DNA of 64,000 nucleotides from Rhodobacter ferrooxidans (GTDB lineage Bacteria > Pseudomonadota > Alphaproteobacteria > Rhodobacterales > Rhodobacteraceae): contig NZ_ACYY01000013.1 in NCBI RefSeq assembly GCF_000176015.1, positions 46,153-110,152 of the forward strand, given 5' to 3'. Below are positions 1 through 9,034 of the stretch, piece by piece. The translations under genes were made by a program, and so were the position numbers. The notes beneath the pieces were generated by a model that searched no databases, was not told the DNA's origin, and saw nothing but the letters and a program-made list of their open reading frames with translations. Position 1 is the stretch's first letter, and every line of letters begins with the position of its first letter.

Positions 1-36
1 ATATAGGCAGGGCAACCAATCGACCAAGGGCAGAGC

Positions 37-483
37 ATGATCAGGCGTTTCGGAGAACCCGTCAATTCCACGCAGCGCTATACCCGCAGGCCGGGGGTTT
101 ATGCCATTCTGCGGCTTGGCGACGATATTCTGACCACGCATCAGGCCCAGCCGGTGCCGGAGTTTCAACTGCCCGGCGGCGGCATCGACCCCGGCGAGCA
201 TCCGATAGCGGCGCTGCACCGCGAGGTGATCGAGGAAACCGGCTGGCGGATCGCCATCACCCGCCGCCTGGGGGTGTTCCGCCGCTTTACCTTTATGCCG
301 GAGTACGAGCTGTGGGCGGAAAAGGTCTGCACCATCTACCTGGCGCGGCCGATCCGGGCGCTAAGTGCGCCAACCGAGCCGGGACATACCGCGGTCTGGA
401 TGCCTGTGCGCGATGCACTGACGATGCTGGGCAATGACGGCGACCGGGCGATGCTGGCGCGGGCCTTGCGTCAGCCGCGGTAG
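37..483 (+). CDS. Nudix hydrolase
   Basis: This 148-residue protein carries a complete Nudix box (about residues 48-70): GGIDPGE, seven residues, then REVIEETGW, fitting G-x5-E-x7-REUxEExGU. That motif binds the divalent metal for hydrolysis of nucleoside diphosphates linked to another group. The substrate cannot be read from the sequence. The ATG start is preceded by a GGGCAGAG stretch. The 3' end overlaps the convergent response-regulator gene by 13 bp (471-483), so the two stop codons lie inside each other's reading frames. It is a stand-alone gene, distinct from the MutT-like paralogue at 48.3 kb. Family certain, specific role unknown. Confidence 0.9.
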   Translation: MIRRFGEPVNSTQRYTRRPGVYAILRLGDDILTTHQAQPVPEFQLPGGGIDPGEHPIAALHREVIEETGWRIAITRRLGVFRRFTFMPEYELWAEKVCTIYLARPIRALSAPTEPGHTAVWMPVRDALTMLGNDGDRAMLARALRQPR

Positions 484-1739
484 TGGAACAGCACGCCCGA
501 GACGTCATCGGGAAAATCGCTGCCACCGGCATGGGCGCTCAGCGTCCAGACCAAAGCCTCCAGCAGCGCCTGGCTTTCCATGCGGGCGCTTGCGGTCAGA
601 AAGTTGGCCAGACCCTCTGGGCCCAGTTCGACACCATCAGGGTCGGGACACTCGGTCACGCCGTCTGACACCAGAAACAGCCGGTCGCCCGGGCCAAGCC
701 AGGTTTCGACCCGATCAAACCGCGCGCCGGGAATAAGGCCGATCGGAAAACCGCCCTGACCAATGAACTCCACCCCGCCCGCCGCCCGCAGCACCACCGG
801 GTGCGGATGCCCGGCTTGCACCAGCCAGACCCTTCCGGTTTCAACGTCAACCTCGGCATAAGCCATGGTGAAATACTGCTCGACCTGCATATCTTCCAGC
901 ATCATGCGGTTGAATCGTGCGGCCACCATTTCCGGTGGCCAGGCGTCGTGCAGGCCGTGTTTGCCGCCGGTCAGCGCGATGTTCTGATCGGGCGAGGCCC
1001 CCGACAGCAACCCCGCCAGCCGCGCCGTCATCATCGCCGAGGCGACGCCATGGCCAGAGACATCCACCGAATACAGGGCGATTCGCGTCGGGCTGATTTC
1101 GAAAAACCCGACCAGATCGCCGCCCACGTGCCCCGAGGGCCGCAGCAGGATCGAGGCGGTGGCGCGGCCGAAATCGCGGTGGCGTTCGCGCACCAGGGTC
1201 TGTTGCAGTTTGCGCGCCTCGATCAGGTCGCGGTCAAGCGAATCATAGACCTTCTGCAATTCGCCCAAGGTCGAAACCACAAGCTGGTTCTTCTTCACCA
1301 GTTCGCACTGCATCCGCAGGATGCGTTCGCCTGCCCGCAACCGGGCGCGCAGTTCATCGGCGCTGACCGGCTTGGTCAGGAAATCGTCGGCACCACCATC
1401 CAGCCCGTCTGCCACCTCGGTCTTTTCCGATTTCGAGGTGAGCAGGATAAAGTAGCCATACCCCTCGCGCGGCAAACCTCTGAAAGAGCGACAGAATTCT
1501 ACCCCCGTCATGCCCGGCATCATCCAGTCGCTTAAAATGATGTCAAAGCTGGTCTCCTGGCAAAGCGCCAGGGCCTCTTCACCAGACCCTGCCTCGGTCA
1601 CCCGGTAGCCCCAGCGCAGCAGCAGCATCGACAGGATCTTGCGCTGTGCCTTGCTGTCATCGACCACCAGCACATGCCGCGGCACCACCGGCGAGCGGCC
1701 CATCAGGGGGTCGAACAAGGGAAGGGTCTGTGCGGGCAA
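471..1739 (-). CDS. Response regulator with SpoIIE/PP2C-type serine phosphatase output domain
   Basis: The 422-residue protein has an N-terminal receiver domain (about residues 20-140: acidic pair DD at 27-28, phosphoacceptor Asp71 in LSDWMMPG, conserved Lys in FLTKPVS) and then a coiled linker. The C-terminal RsbU/SpoIIE-like PP2M phosphatase domain (about 190-420) shows GGDLVGFF, DVSGHGVASAMM and SDGVTE metal-binding motifs. Proteins of this build dephosphorylate an anti-sigma-factor antagonist or similar partner when the receiver is phosphorylated. No partner STAS or anti-sigma gene lies in view. A lone Hpt protein is encoded divergently 170 bp away and is the obvious candidate phosphodonor. 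ATG at 1739 fits; a second Met lies 12 codons in. Confidence 0.9.
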   Translation of the reverse strand: MPAQTLPLFDPLMGRSPVVPRHVLVVDDSKAQRKILSMLLLRWGYRVTEAGSGEEALALCQETSFDIILSDWMMPGMTGVEFCRSFRGLPREGYGYFILLTSKSEKTEVADGLDGGADDFLTKPVSADELRARLRAGERILRMQCELVKKNQLVVSTLGELQKVYDSLDRDLIEARKLQQTLVRERHRDFGRATASILLRPSGHVGGDLVGFFEISPTRIALYSVDVSGHGVASAMMTARLAGLLSGASPDQNIALTGGKHGLHDAWPPEMVAARFNRMMLEDMQVEQYFTMAYAEVDVETGRVWLVQAGHPHPVVLRAAGGVEFIGQGGFPIGLIPGARFDRVETWLGPGDRLFLVSDGVTECPDPDGVELGPEGLANFLTASARMESQALLEALVWTLSAHAGGSDFPDDVSGVLFHYRG

Positions 1740-1908
1740 GGGACAACCTTTTTCATGCCGTTTCAGCAGGTATTGTCCGACAGCCCTTAAGAGACGGTGA
1801 AACCTAAAATTCGCGGCGAAGCGCCGGCGCGGGATTACCTTTTGTTAAGCGGGCTGGGTCAGGCTTTTGGCGTGTGGGATGAATGTGCCGAAGGGCGGGG
1901 GGTTTGCG

Positions 1909-2241
1909 ATGATCGAATGGGGCCGCGTGGCGGATCTGCGATCGGAAATTGGCGATGAAGCCTTTGGCGAGGTGATCGACCTGTTTCTGGAGGAAACCGA
2001 CGAGGTGATTGCCCGGCTGATCGAAAGGCCGGACCTGGCGCAGATCGAACGCGATCTGCATTTCCTGAAAGGAAGCGCGCTGAACCTCGGGTTTTGCGAT
2101 CTGGCCGACCTGTGCCAGGATGGCGAGCGGCGGGCGGCGGCAGGCGATGCGGCTTTGGTCGATGTTGGCGCGGTGGTGCGGGTGTATTTCGAATCGAAAG
2201 CCGCGTTTCAGATGGGTCTGGCGCAGTCTTCGGCAGCGTAA
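1909..2241 (+). CDS. Stand-alone Hpt (histidine phosphotransfer) protein
   Basis: A small acidic helical protein whose centre reads HFLKGSALNLGF, the Hpt phosphorylation motif (His51 from the start chosen). Hpt proteins relay phosphate between a hybrid kinase and a response regulator. I chose the ATG at 1909 because a GGGCGGGG stretch precedes it; in-frame TTG at 1867 and ATG at 1879 would add 14 or 10 residues. It sits divergent from the receiver-phosphatase gene ending at 471, and the pair probably forms part of one phosphorelay. No histidine kinase is adjacent, so the donor must be encoded elsewhere. Start uncertain, family confident. Confidence 0.8.
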   Translation: MIEWGRVADLRSEIGDEAFGEVIDLFLEETDEVIARLIERPDLAQIERDLHFLKGSALNLGFCDLADLCQDGERRAAAGDAALVDVGAVVRVYFESKAAFQMGLAQSSAA

Positions 2242-2299
2242 AGCGTGGCAGGCAAAAGTGGCCACCGGTTTTGCCGCCTGCCGCGCGCAAATCAAAAGG

Positions 2300-3547
2300 C
2301 TAAATCAGAAACTCGGCCAGCGCTTCGTCGCCGGTGATGTCGCGGTAGGAAAACCCTGCCGCATCCATGCGCGCGAACAGTTGTACAAAGCTCTCCGCCT
2401 TTCGGGTCTCGATCCCGATCAGCACCGAACCGAAGTTGCGGGCCGATTTCTTCAGATACTCAAAGCGGGCGATGTCGTCATCCGGCCCAAGCATTGACAG
2501 AAATTCGCGCAAGGCGCCCGGGCGCTGCGGCATCCGCAGAATGAAATATTTCTTCAACCCGGCAAAGCGCTGGGCGCGTTCCTTCACCTCGGGCAGCCGC
2601 TCGAAATCGAAATTGCCGCCAGAGGTGACGCAAACCACGGTCTTGCCGCGAATTTCGTCGCCCAGCACCGGCAGCACATCGACCGACAGCGCCCCCGCCG
2701 GTTCCAGCACGATACCCTCGACGTTCAGCATCTCCAGCATGGTGCCGCAAATCCGGTCTTCCGGGGCCAGCAGCACCTGCGAGGGCGCCACCCAATTCAG
2801 CATGGCAAAGGTCGTGTCGCCCAGCCGCGCCACCGCCGCGCCATCGACGAAGCTATTCACCTTCGGCAAGGTCGCAGGCGCGCCCGCCTGCAACGCCGCG
2901 GTAAGGCTGGCACCGCCCAACGGCTCGACAAAGCGGAAATCGGTCGCGGGGGCCACCTCGCGCAGGTAAGCGGTAACGCCCGAGGCCAGACCGCCGCCGC
3001 CCACCGGCAAGATCACCAGATCGGGGGCTGACCCCAACTGCTCCAGCATCTCCACCGCGACCGAGGCCTGGCCCTCGATCACGTCGGCATCGTCGAATGG
3101 CGACAGGAAATGCGCGCCCTGTTCGCGGCAATAAACTTGAGACGCCGTCAAAGTCTGGTCGAAATAGTCGCCGGTCAGCACGATTTCGACCGCATCGCCG
3201 CCAAAGGTGCGGGTCTTGTCGATCTTCTGCTGCGGCGTGGTGACCGGCATGAAGATGGTGCCGCGCACCCCGAAATGGCGGCAGGCAAAGGCCACTCCCT
3301 GCGCATGATTGCCGGCACTGGCGCAGACGAAATGCCGTTGATCCGGGTTCAACGCACGCACCTTGCGCATGGCGTTGAAGGCACCCCGCAGTTTGTAGCT
3401 GCGCACCGGCGTCAAATCCTCGCGCTTCAGCCAGATCTCGGCGCCAAAACGCGCCGACAGGTGGTCATTGCGCTGCAACGGCGTTTCGGGAAACAGATCG
3501 CGCAGGGCAAGGGTGGCGGCGCGGGCGGCATCGGCAAAATGTGTCAT
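2300..3547 (-). CDS. ilvA: Threonine ammonia-lyase (threonine dehydratase)
   Basis: This PLP enzyme converts L-threonine to 2-oxobutanoate and ammonia, the first step of isoleucine synthesis. The 415-residue protein has the PLP lysine in the SYKLRGAF motif (Lys52), a glycine-rich phosphate loop (PVGGGGLASG, near residue 185) and a C-terminal ACT-like regulatory domain (about 330-415, starting near YFILRMPQRPGAL). One short regulatory domain matches the shorter IlvA class; the E. coli enzyme has two. It is transcribed away from argG, with about 110 bp of shared upstream DNA, and converges on the Hpt gene. An annotation as serine/threonine dehydratase is also possible. Confidence 0.9.
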   Translation of the reverse strand: MTHFADAARAATLALRDLFPETPLQRNDHLSARFGAEIWLKREDLTPVRSYKLRGAFNAMRKVRALNPDQRHFVCASAGNHAQGVAFACRHFGVRGTIFMPVTTPQQKIDKTRTFGGDAVEIVLTGDYFDQTLTASQVYCREQGAHFLSPFDDADVIEGQASVAVEMLEQLGSAPDLVILPVGGGGLASGVTAYLREVAPATDFRFVEPLGGASLTAALQAGAPATLPKVNSFVDGAAVARLGDTTFAMLNWVAPSQVLLAPEDRICGTMLEMLNVEGIVLEPAGALSVDVLPVLGDEIRGKTVVCVTSGGNFDFERLPEVKERAQRFAGLKKYFILRMPQRPGALREFLSMLGPDDDIARFEYLKKSARNFGSVLIGIETRKAESFVQLFARMDAAGFSYRDITGDEALAEFLI

Positions 3548-3656
3548 GGCGGCACCCTAGCGCGGGCCTGCGCCGGTGGGAAGCGCCCGCGCCCCTTGTT
3601 CCGCGCGGCAAATGTCACTAGACCCTCGCCTGAGTTTTCGCAGATGGAGCCAGCCC

Positions 3657-4886
3657 ATGTCCGCGCCCAAGAAAGTCGTCCTCGCCTATTCCGGCGGGCT
3701 TGATACCTCGATCATCCTGAAGTGGTTGCAGACCGAATATGGCTGCGAAGTGATGACCTTCACCGCCGATCTGGGCCAGGGCGAGGAACTGGAACCGGCG
3801 CGCGCCAAGGCGGTGCTGCTGGGCATCGACCCGAAAAACATCTACATCGAAGACGTGCGCGAGGAGTTCGTGCGCGATTTCGTGTTCCCGATGTTCCGCG
3901 CCAATGCGTTATATGAAGGGCTTTACCTCTTGGGCACCTCGATCGCCCGGCCGCTGATCGCCAAGCGGCTGGTCGAGATTGCCGCGCTGACCGGCGCCGA
4001 TGCCGTGGCGCATGGGGCGACCGGCAAGGGCAACGATCAGGTGCGGTTCGAACTGACCGCCTATGCGCTGAACCCCCACATCCGGGTGATCGCGCCCTGG
4101 CGGGAGTGGGATCTGACCAGCCGCACCAAGCTGATCGAATTTGCCGAAAACAACCAGATTCCGATTGCCAAGGACAAGCGCGGCGAGGCGCCGTTCTCGG
4201 TGGATGCCAACCTGCTGCACACCTCGTCCGAGGGCAAGGCGCTGGAAAACCCGGCCAACGAGGCGCCGTCTTACGTTTACCAGCGCACGGTTGACCCCGA
4301 AGATGCGCCGAACACGCCAGAAATGGTGGAAATCACCTTTGAAAAGGGTGATGCCGTGGCGATCAACGGCGTGGCGATGTCGCCCGCCACAATCCTGACC
4401 AGGCTGAACGAATTGGGCGGCAAGCATGGCGTTGGCCGGCTTGATCTGGTGGAAAACCGCTTTGTCGGCATGAAATCGCGCGGCATCTACGAAACCCCCG
4501 GCGGCACCATTCTGCTGGAAGCGCATCGCGGCATCGAGCAGATCACGCTGGATTCAGGCGCTGGCCACCTGAAAGACAGCATCATGCCGCGCTATGCCGA
4601 ACTGATCTACAACGGCTTCTGGTATTCGCCGGAACGCGAGATGTTGCAGGCGCTGATCGACAAAAGCCAGGAGCATGTGACCGGCACCGTGCGGGTCAAG
4701 CTTTACAAGGGGTCCGCCCGCACCGTGGCCCGCTGGTCGGAACACTCGCTTTACAGCGAAAAGCATGTGACCTTCGAGGAGGATGCCGGCGCTTACGACC
4801 AGAAAGACGCCGCCGGCTTCATCAAGCTGAACGCGCTGCGGCTGAAGCTGATTGCCACCCGCAACGAGCGGGTCAAGAAGCGCTGA
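3657..4886 (+). CDS. argG: Argininosuccinate synthase
   Basis: ArgG joins citrulline and aspartate with ATP in arginine synthesis. The 409-residue protein opens [18 protein letters not shown], which contains the N-type ATP-pyrophosphatase P-loop SGGLDTS. The later segments [13 protein letters not shown] and the C-terminal part [18 protein letters not shown] are typical of the family over the full length. The frame is open further upstream to 3576, but the ATG at 3657 has a GGAG seven bases before it and gives the usual family N-terminus, so I take it as the start. It is a single gene, followed by a strong hairpin terminator. Confidence 0.96.
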   Translation: MSAPKKVVLAYSGGLDTSIILKWLQTEYGCEVMTFTADLGQGEELEPARAKAVLLGIDPKNIYIEDVREEFVRDFVFPMFRANALYEGLYLLGTSIARPLIAKRLVEIAALTGADAVAHGATGKGNDQVRFELTAYALNPHIRVIAPWREWDLTSRTKLIEFAENNQIPIAKDKRGEAPFSVDANLLHTSSEGKALENPANEAPSYVYQRTVDPEDAPNTPEMVEITFEKGDAVAINGVAMSPATILTRLNELGGKHGVGRLDLVENRFVGMKSRGIYETPGGTILLEAHRGIEQITLDSGAGHLKDSIMPRYAELIYNGFWYSPEREMLQALIDKSQEHVTGTVRVKLYKGSARTVARWSEHSLYSEKHVTFEEDAGAYDQKDAAGFIKLNALRLKLIATRNERVKKR

Positions 4887-4894
4887 AAAGCATA

Positions 4895-4930
4895 GGGCCG
4901 CAGACGGCATCCCGCCTGCGGCCTTGTTCT
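4895..4930. terminator. Hairpin terminator between convergent argG and cytochrome b genes
   Basis: Arms GGCCGCAG (4896-4903) and CTGCGGCC (4916-4923) are perfectly complementary around a 12-nt loop and are followed by TTGTTCT. The hairpin lies just past the argG stop and before the end of the convergent cytochrome gene, so it may serve both directions. Confidence 0.75.
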
Positions 4931-4946
4931 GACTGTCGGATTGCGA

Positions 4947-5495
4947 TCAGAGGTCGCGTTCCTTTTCGCCCGTGATCATCGCCTTCACCAGATTTTCGCG
5001 GTGCCGCAGGCTGGTGAAGATCACGCCGCTCAGGTGGCCGGCAATCAACACCAACGCAAGATTGACCAGCGCCTTGTGGGTATCTTCCACCCATTCGGCA
5101 CCGAAAAACGCATCCATCCCCATCATGTAGCCGGTGCCGCAAATGCCGCCCAACGTGGTCAGCAGCGCCAGGATCATCACTGCGCCCAGCGGGTTGTGGC
5201 CCAGATAGCGGGTCTCGCGGCCCAGAAAAACGTCTCGAACAAAGCGGAAAAGCTGGCCGAGGCTGGGCACGAAATCAGCAAAGCGCGCGTGCTTGCTGCC
5301 GATTAGCCCCCAGACCAGCCGGAAGCTGATCAGCCCGATCACCACATATCCAAGATTGCGGTGCAGGCTGCGCGGGTCGGTCAGGAACCAGGTTGCGGCG
5401 AACATCGTCACCAGCGACCAGTGAAAGAGGCGCACCCCGATATCCCACACCCGGACGCGGTTCGACGTAGCCACTCTGGTTGAAATCATCTGCAT
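4947..5495 (-). CDS. Small cytochrome b (b561-type, membrane)
   Basis: A 182-residue integral membrane protein with about four hydrophobic helices and paired histidines suited to b-heme ligation (RLFHWSL, SLHRNLGY, EDTHKALVN, LIAGHLSG). The first helix resembles that of HupC-like cytochromes, but the protein is shorter and its partner differs. Such proteins pass electrons between quinones and a periplasmic or membrane partner. It starts 21 bp after the PepSY-like gene and has a GAGG just upstream, so the two form one operon. The heme assignments are inferred from position, and the electron partner is unknown. Confidence 0.82.
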   Translation of the reverse strand: MQMISTRVATSNRVRVWDIGVRLFHWSLVTMFAATWFLTDPRSLHRNLGYVVIGLISFRLVWGLIGSKHARFADFVPSLGQLFRFVRDVFLGRETRYLGHNPLGAVMILALLTTLGGICGTGYMMGMDAFFGAEWVEDTHKALVNLALVLIAGHLSGVIFTSLRHRENLVKAMITGEKERDL

Positions 5496-5516
5496 GATGC
5501 GCCTCTTTCCGTTGAA

Positions 5517-5774
5517 TCAGGCTTCGATGCGCTCAAGCTCGGCACCGGTGTTCGGGTCGTAGAACACCTCGTAGTTCTTGCCGTCGATCGTGCCGTAAAT
5601 CTCGTAGCAGGCACCATCGTTGATCTTGAACGATTTCACCGCGCCGCCAGCCTCTTCAAAGGCTTTCATGGATTCCCAGACCGGTTTGACTTCGGCGCCG
5701 GGGGTGCAGGACGGCTCGGCCAGAACCGGGGCGGCAAGGACGGCAAAAACAGAAGTGAGAAGCAGCTTCTTCAT
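5517..5774 (-). CDS. Periplasmic PepSY-like small protein
   Basis: The 85-residue precursor begins MKKLLLTSVFAVLAAPVLA, a clear Sec signal peptide. The mature part of about 66 residues ends YGTIDGKNYEVFYDPNTGAEL, which looks like a single PepSY-type fold (small periplasmic domain often found with cytochromes b and sensor proteins). An AAGGAG stands seven bases before the ATG at 5774, which fixes the start; the frame stays open upstream. It is the first gene of a two-gene unit with the small cytochrome b. Two cysteines (SCTPG, GACYE) might form a disulfide. The 197 bp upstream hold the promoter; I see no clear operator there. Confidence 0.8.
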   Translation of the reverse strand: MKKLLLTSVFAVLAAPVLAEPSCTPGAEVKPVWESMKAFEEAGGAVKSFKINDGACYEIYGTIDGKNYEVFYDPNTGAELERIEA

Positions 5775-5971
5775 GGTGATCTCCTTATGCTGATCGGCAC
5801 AGCGCCGATGACCCGTTCTGGCTAACCCGGGGGGCAGAAGGACGACCAGTAGCTTCGGACCAAAGAAATCCGGCGTCAGACCCAGGACCGCCAATCAACC
5901 GAAGATTGTGCAGACGATGGTCCGGCGAATTCGCCGCGATGGTCTAAGGGCGGTTGACGGCAAGGGCTTGC

Positions 5972-6694
5972 CTAAGCGCCTGTGCGATAGGCATAAAGTC
6001 GCTGATACAGAGGCAAGGCCGCCTCGGTAAGGTCGGCGTAACTGCCTGTCAGTGCTGGCAAACCTGTTTCCGCGCCGTCAAACCCAGTCGAGGCGTGCAC
6101 CGCGCCATACCAATGCGGTGCCCAGACGCCGTCATAGTGTTTCGGTCCGGCAGGCCAGTGCAGCATGGATTCGACAAAGGGAATGGCAAGCGCCGCGCAA
6201 AGTATGGTCAGCGCCTGCCGTGGGTTGGCCCGGATGTCGGCGCTGTCGATCACCAGCGGCGCGCGGCCAAGCTGGTCGGCCACCTGATCGAACAGTTCGG
6301 CCTGCTGGACAAACCCGATATCGGCCAGTGTCGGGCTTTCGCGTTTCTTGGAATAGCTGGCCACCACCCGCGCCGGATGCCGGATCAGGAACACGTTCTC
6401 CAAACCGCGCAGAAAACCGCGGTCAAAGCCGGGGATCATGTGCAGGGTCATGTGTTTCTGGTAAAACAGGCTCTGACCTTGCGGAATCGGCCCCAGACAG
6501 GCGGCAGCAACCTTGGCGGAATCGGTCTCGCCCGCGGCAATCACCTCGGCAGCCATCGGATGCTGGATGCCCGTCGCCTTCAGATAAGCCGCATAAAACG
6601 GCTCGTCCCAGACCGCGCAATCGCCTCTCGCGGCAAAGGCATACATCATGGCGGTAGAAAGGTTGCGTGGCCCGGACCACATCGCGATCCTCAT
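5972..6694 (-). CDS. Sulfotransferase-like P-loop protein
   Basis: A 240-residue protein that begins MRIAMWSGPRNLSTAMMYAF, resembling the 5'-phosphosulfate-binding loop of sulfotransferases. A later segment, VFLIRHPARVVASY, resembles the 3'-phosphate-binding motif. Homologues are often named sulfotransferase family protein, but the acceptor is unknown and some members may not transfer sulfate. The start ATG overlaps the stop of the upstream class IV aminotransferase (ATGA, 6691-6694), so translation is coupled. This suggests that the two act on related substrates. An upstream extension of the frame antisense to nothing obvious was rejected because of the coupled ATG. Confidence 0.8.
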   Translation of the reverse strand: MRIAMWSGPRNLSTAMMYAFAARGDCAVWDEPFYAAYLKATGIQHPMAAEVIAAGETDSAKVAAACLGPIPQGQSLFYQKHMTLHMIPGFDRGFLRGLENVFLIRHPARVVASYSKKRESPTLADIGFVQQAELFDQVADQLGRAPLVIDSADIRANPRQALTILCAALAIPFVESMLHWPAGPKHYDGVWAPHWYGAVHASTGFDGAETGLPALTGSYADLTEAALPLYQRLYAYRTGA

Positions 6695-7590
6695 GCCGTC
6701 ACCAGTGCCTTGTAAAGCTCGCGCAGCCGCTCGGTCATCGGCCCCATCTGGCCGGTGCCGATCACCCGCCCGTCGATCACGCCCACCGGCGTTTGCGCGC
6801 CGAAGGTGCCGGTCAGAAAGGCTTCGTCGGCGGAATACGTCTCTACAAGGCTGAAATTGCGCTGATGCACCGGGATGCCGTGCTGCTGGCAAAGTTGGAT
6901 CACCTTGCCGCGGGTGATGCCATTCATGCAGTAGTCGCCCGTCGAGGTCCAAACCTCGCCCTTCCTGACAATGAAGAAGTTGCAGGCGTTGGTGGTGTTC
7001 ACGAAGCCCTGCACATCCAGCATCAGCGCCTCGTCAGCCCCGGCCTTTTCGGCGGCGATGCAGGCCAGGATGCAGTTCAGTTTGGAATGGCTGTTCAGCT
7101 TTGGGTCTTGTGTCATCGGCATCCCCCGCATGTGCGGCACGGTCGCCAGCCGGATGGGGCGCGGGATCCTGGGGCGAGAATGTTCCATGATGATCACCAT
7201 GGTCGGCCCCTGCCGCGACAGGCCCGGATGCTGGAACGGGCGGGTCTTCACTCCCCGCGTCACCATCAGCCGCGCATGGGCGTCGGTCTGCATGCCATTG
7301 GCCAATTGTGTCTCTAACACAGCCGATTTCACCTGTTCCGGCGTCAGGCGGATATCCAGGTCAATCGCCTTGGCGGCCTCGAACAGCCGTTCCAGATGTT
7401 CGTCGATGAAGGCCCAGGTGCCGTCGTACAGCCGAATCCCCTCCCACACGCCATCGCCCAGCAGAAAACCCGAGTCGTAAACCGACACCAGCGCCTGCGC
7501 TTTCGGCACGATGCGGCCATCGACATAGATCAGGATCGCCTCGTTGCGGGCATCTTCTTCGGCTTGGTGGGTGGTGACGTGATCGGTCAT
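6691..7590 (-). CDS. Class IV (branched-chain/D-amino acid type) aminotransferase
   Basis: This 299-residue PLP enzyme has the fold-type IV pattern: VSVYDSGFLLGDGVWEGIR near residue 40, the probable Schiff-base lysine in SHSKLNCILA (about 165) and the phosphate-binding turn VNTTNACNFF. It is close to branched-chain aminotransferases and aminodeoxychorismate lyases; the exact substrate cannot be told from motifs. It is translationally coupled to the downstream sulfotransferase-like gene and is divergent from hupT, 112 bp away. It does not appear to belong to the hydrogenase system and marks the left border of that island. Confidence 0.88.
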   Translation of the reverse strand: MTDHVTTHQAEEDARNEAILIYVDGRIVPKAQALVSVYDSGFLLGDGVWEGIRLYDGTWAFIDEHLERLFEAAKAIDLDIRLTPEQVKSAVLETQLANGMQTDAHARLMVTRGVKTRPFQHPGLSRQGPTMVIIMEHSRPRIPRPIRLATVPHMRGMPMTQDPKLNSHSKLNCILACIAAEKAGADEALMLDVQGFVNTTNACNFFIVRKGEVWTSTGDYCMNGITRGKVIQLCQQHGIPVHQRNFSLVETYSADEAFLTGTFGAQTPVGVIDGRVIGTGQMGPMTERLRELYKALVTA

Positions 7591-7702
7591 GGCGGCCTCC
7601 GGTTTCCGGCATCACGCTAGCCGCCCCACAAGCCCGCGCCAAGGGGCGGATCGGCGCTTTCCATGTGCAAACAGCGCCGCTATCGTTTGCCAAGGGGGGG
7701 CC

Positions 7703-9034
7703 ATGGCCAAGCAGATCAATCCGCCAGTCACGCCGCGGCCATCGGAGGTTTCCGATGCGGTCTGGCTTGACGTGCTGACCGCGGTGGACCGCACCTATGC
7801 CGACCTGATCGACTATCAGGAACGGCTGGAGCGGCAGAATGCCGAGCTGGAGAATCTGCGGTCGTTTCTGGGCTCGATTCTGGCCTCGGTGTCGGATGTG
7901 TTGATCGTGGTGTCGCGGTCGGGGGCGGTCGAGGAAACCAGCGCCTCGGTTCCCGCCCGCATCGGGTTGATGCAGGGGGCGCTGAGCGCGCGCCCGGTGA
8001 CCGACCTGTTCGCCGAGGCCGACCGTGCGGCGCTGGAGGCGGCGATGGCGCGGGCCACCAGCCTGCGGGCGCCGGTGATGATCGAGGCCGGGTTGCTGAC
8101 CAAAGACGGGCCGACGCCGGTGGAACTGTCTCTATCACCGCGGTTTGACGATCGTGGCCGGGTGGCGGGGTTGGTCTTGACCGGGCGTCCGGTAGGCGAA
8201 TTGCGGCAGGCCTATGCCGAATTGGCGCAAAGCCACGACGCACTGAAGGCGACGCAAGCGCAACTGGTGCGCAACGAAAAGTTGGCGTCCTTGGGCCGGT
8301 TGCTGGCCGGGGTGGCGCATGAACTGAACAACCCGATCAGCTTTGTCTATGCCAACGCCCATGCGCTGGAACGCTATGTTGGCAAGTTCGAGACGTATTT
8401 CGAACAGGTGCAGGCCGGGGCAAGCCGGGAATCGCTGGTGACGTTGCGCGAGGATTTGCGGCTGGACCGTGAAGTGCGCAACCTGCGCGACGCGGTGAAT
8501 GGTGCCCGCGAAGGCGCCGAGCGGGTGCGCGACATCGTCGAAGACCTGCGGCGGCTGTCTTCGGATGGCTCGGGCGAGATGGTGGGGTTCGATCTGGCCG
8601 AAACCGCCTCGGTCGCGGCGAATTGGGTGATCCGGGGGTCGAAACAGCCGGTGACGGTGGGGTTTTCCGGCCTGCCGCGGCTGATGGTGCGCGGGCGGCC
8701 GGGGCATATCCAGCAGGTGGTGATGAACCTGGTGCAGAACGCGGTGGATGCGCTGGACGGGCAGCCCGCTGCACAAATCGAGATCAGCCATCGGATCGAG
8801 GCCGGGCGCGGGGTGTTGCGGCTGTGCGACAACGGGCCGGGCATCCCGGAATCGTTGCATCAGGCGGTGTTCGACCCTTTTTTCACCACCAAACCAGTGG
8901 GGCGCGGCACGGGTCTCGGCCTGTCGATCAGCCACAAGATCATCGAGGAACATGGCGGGCGGCTGCGGTTGGCTACGGGTGGATCGGGGGCGTGTTTCGA
9001 GTTCGATCTGGCACTGGCCGAGGACGGCGCATGA
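7703..9034 (+). CDS. hupT: Hydrogenase regulatory sensor histidine kinase HupT
   Basis: HupT is the cytoplasmic kinase of the H2-sensing pathway: in Rhodobacter it phosphorylates HupR when H2 is absent and is held in check by the H2-bound HupUV sensor. The 443-residue protein has no membrane segment. A PAS domain (about 50-165) is followed by a coiled stretch, the H-box GVAHELNNP (His206) and an HATPase domain with an N-box NLVQNAVDAL, DNGPGIP, and the G2 region GTGLGLSIS. The frame is open further 5', but the ATG at 7703 follows AAGGGGGG and gives the family N-terminus. Its stop overlaps the hupU start (ATGA), making hupTUV one translational unit. Confidence 0.95.
   Translation: MAKQINPPVTPRPSEVSDAVWLDVLTAVDRTYADLIDYQERLERQNAELENLRSFLGSILASVSDVLIVVSRSGAVEETSASVPARIGLMQGALSARPVTDLFAEADRAALEAAMARATSLRAPVMIEAGLLTKDGPTPVELSLSPRFDDRGRVAGLVLTGRPVGELRQAYAELAQSHDALKATQAQLVRNEKLASLGRLLAGVAHELNNPISFVYANAHALERYVGKFETYFEQVQAGASRESLVTLREDLRLDREVRNLRDAVNGAREGAERVRDIVEDLRRLSSDGSGEMVGFDLAETASVAANWVIRGSKQPVTVGFSGLPRLMVRGRPGHIQQVVMNLVQNAVDALDGQPAAQIEISHRIEAGRGVLRLCDNGPGIPESLHQAVFDPFFTTKPVGRGTGLGLSISHKIIEEHGGRLRLATGGSGACFEFDLALAEDGA

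Noticed and set aside
5775..5971. A small gene upstream of the PepSY-like gene
   Set aside because: The open frame merely extends the PepSY frame upstream; the internal ATG has the signal peptide and ribosome site.
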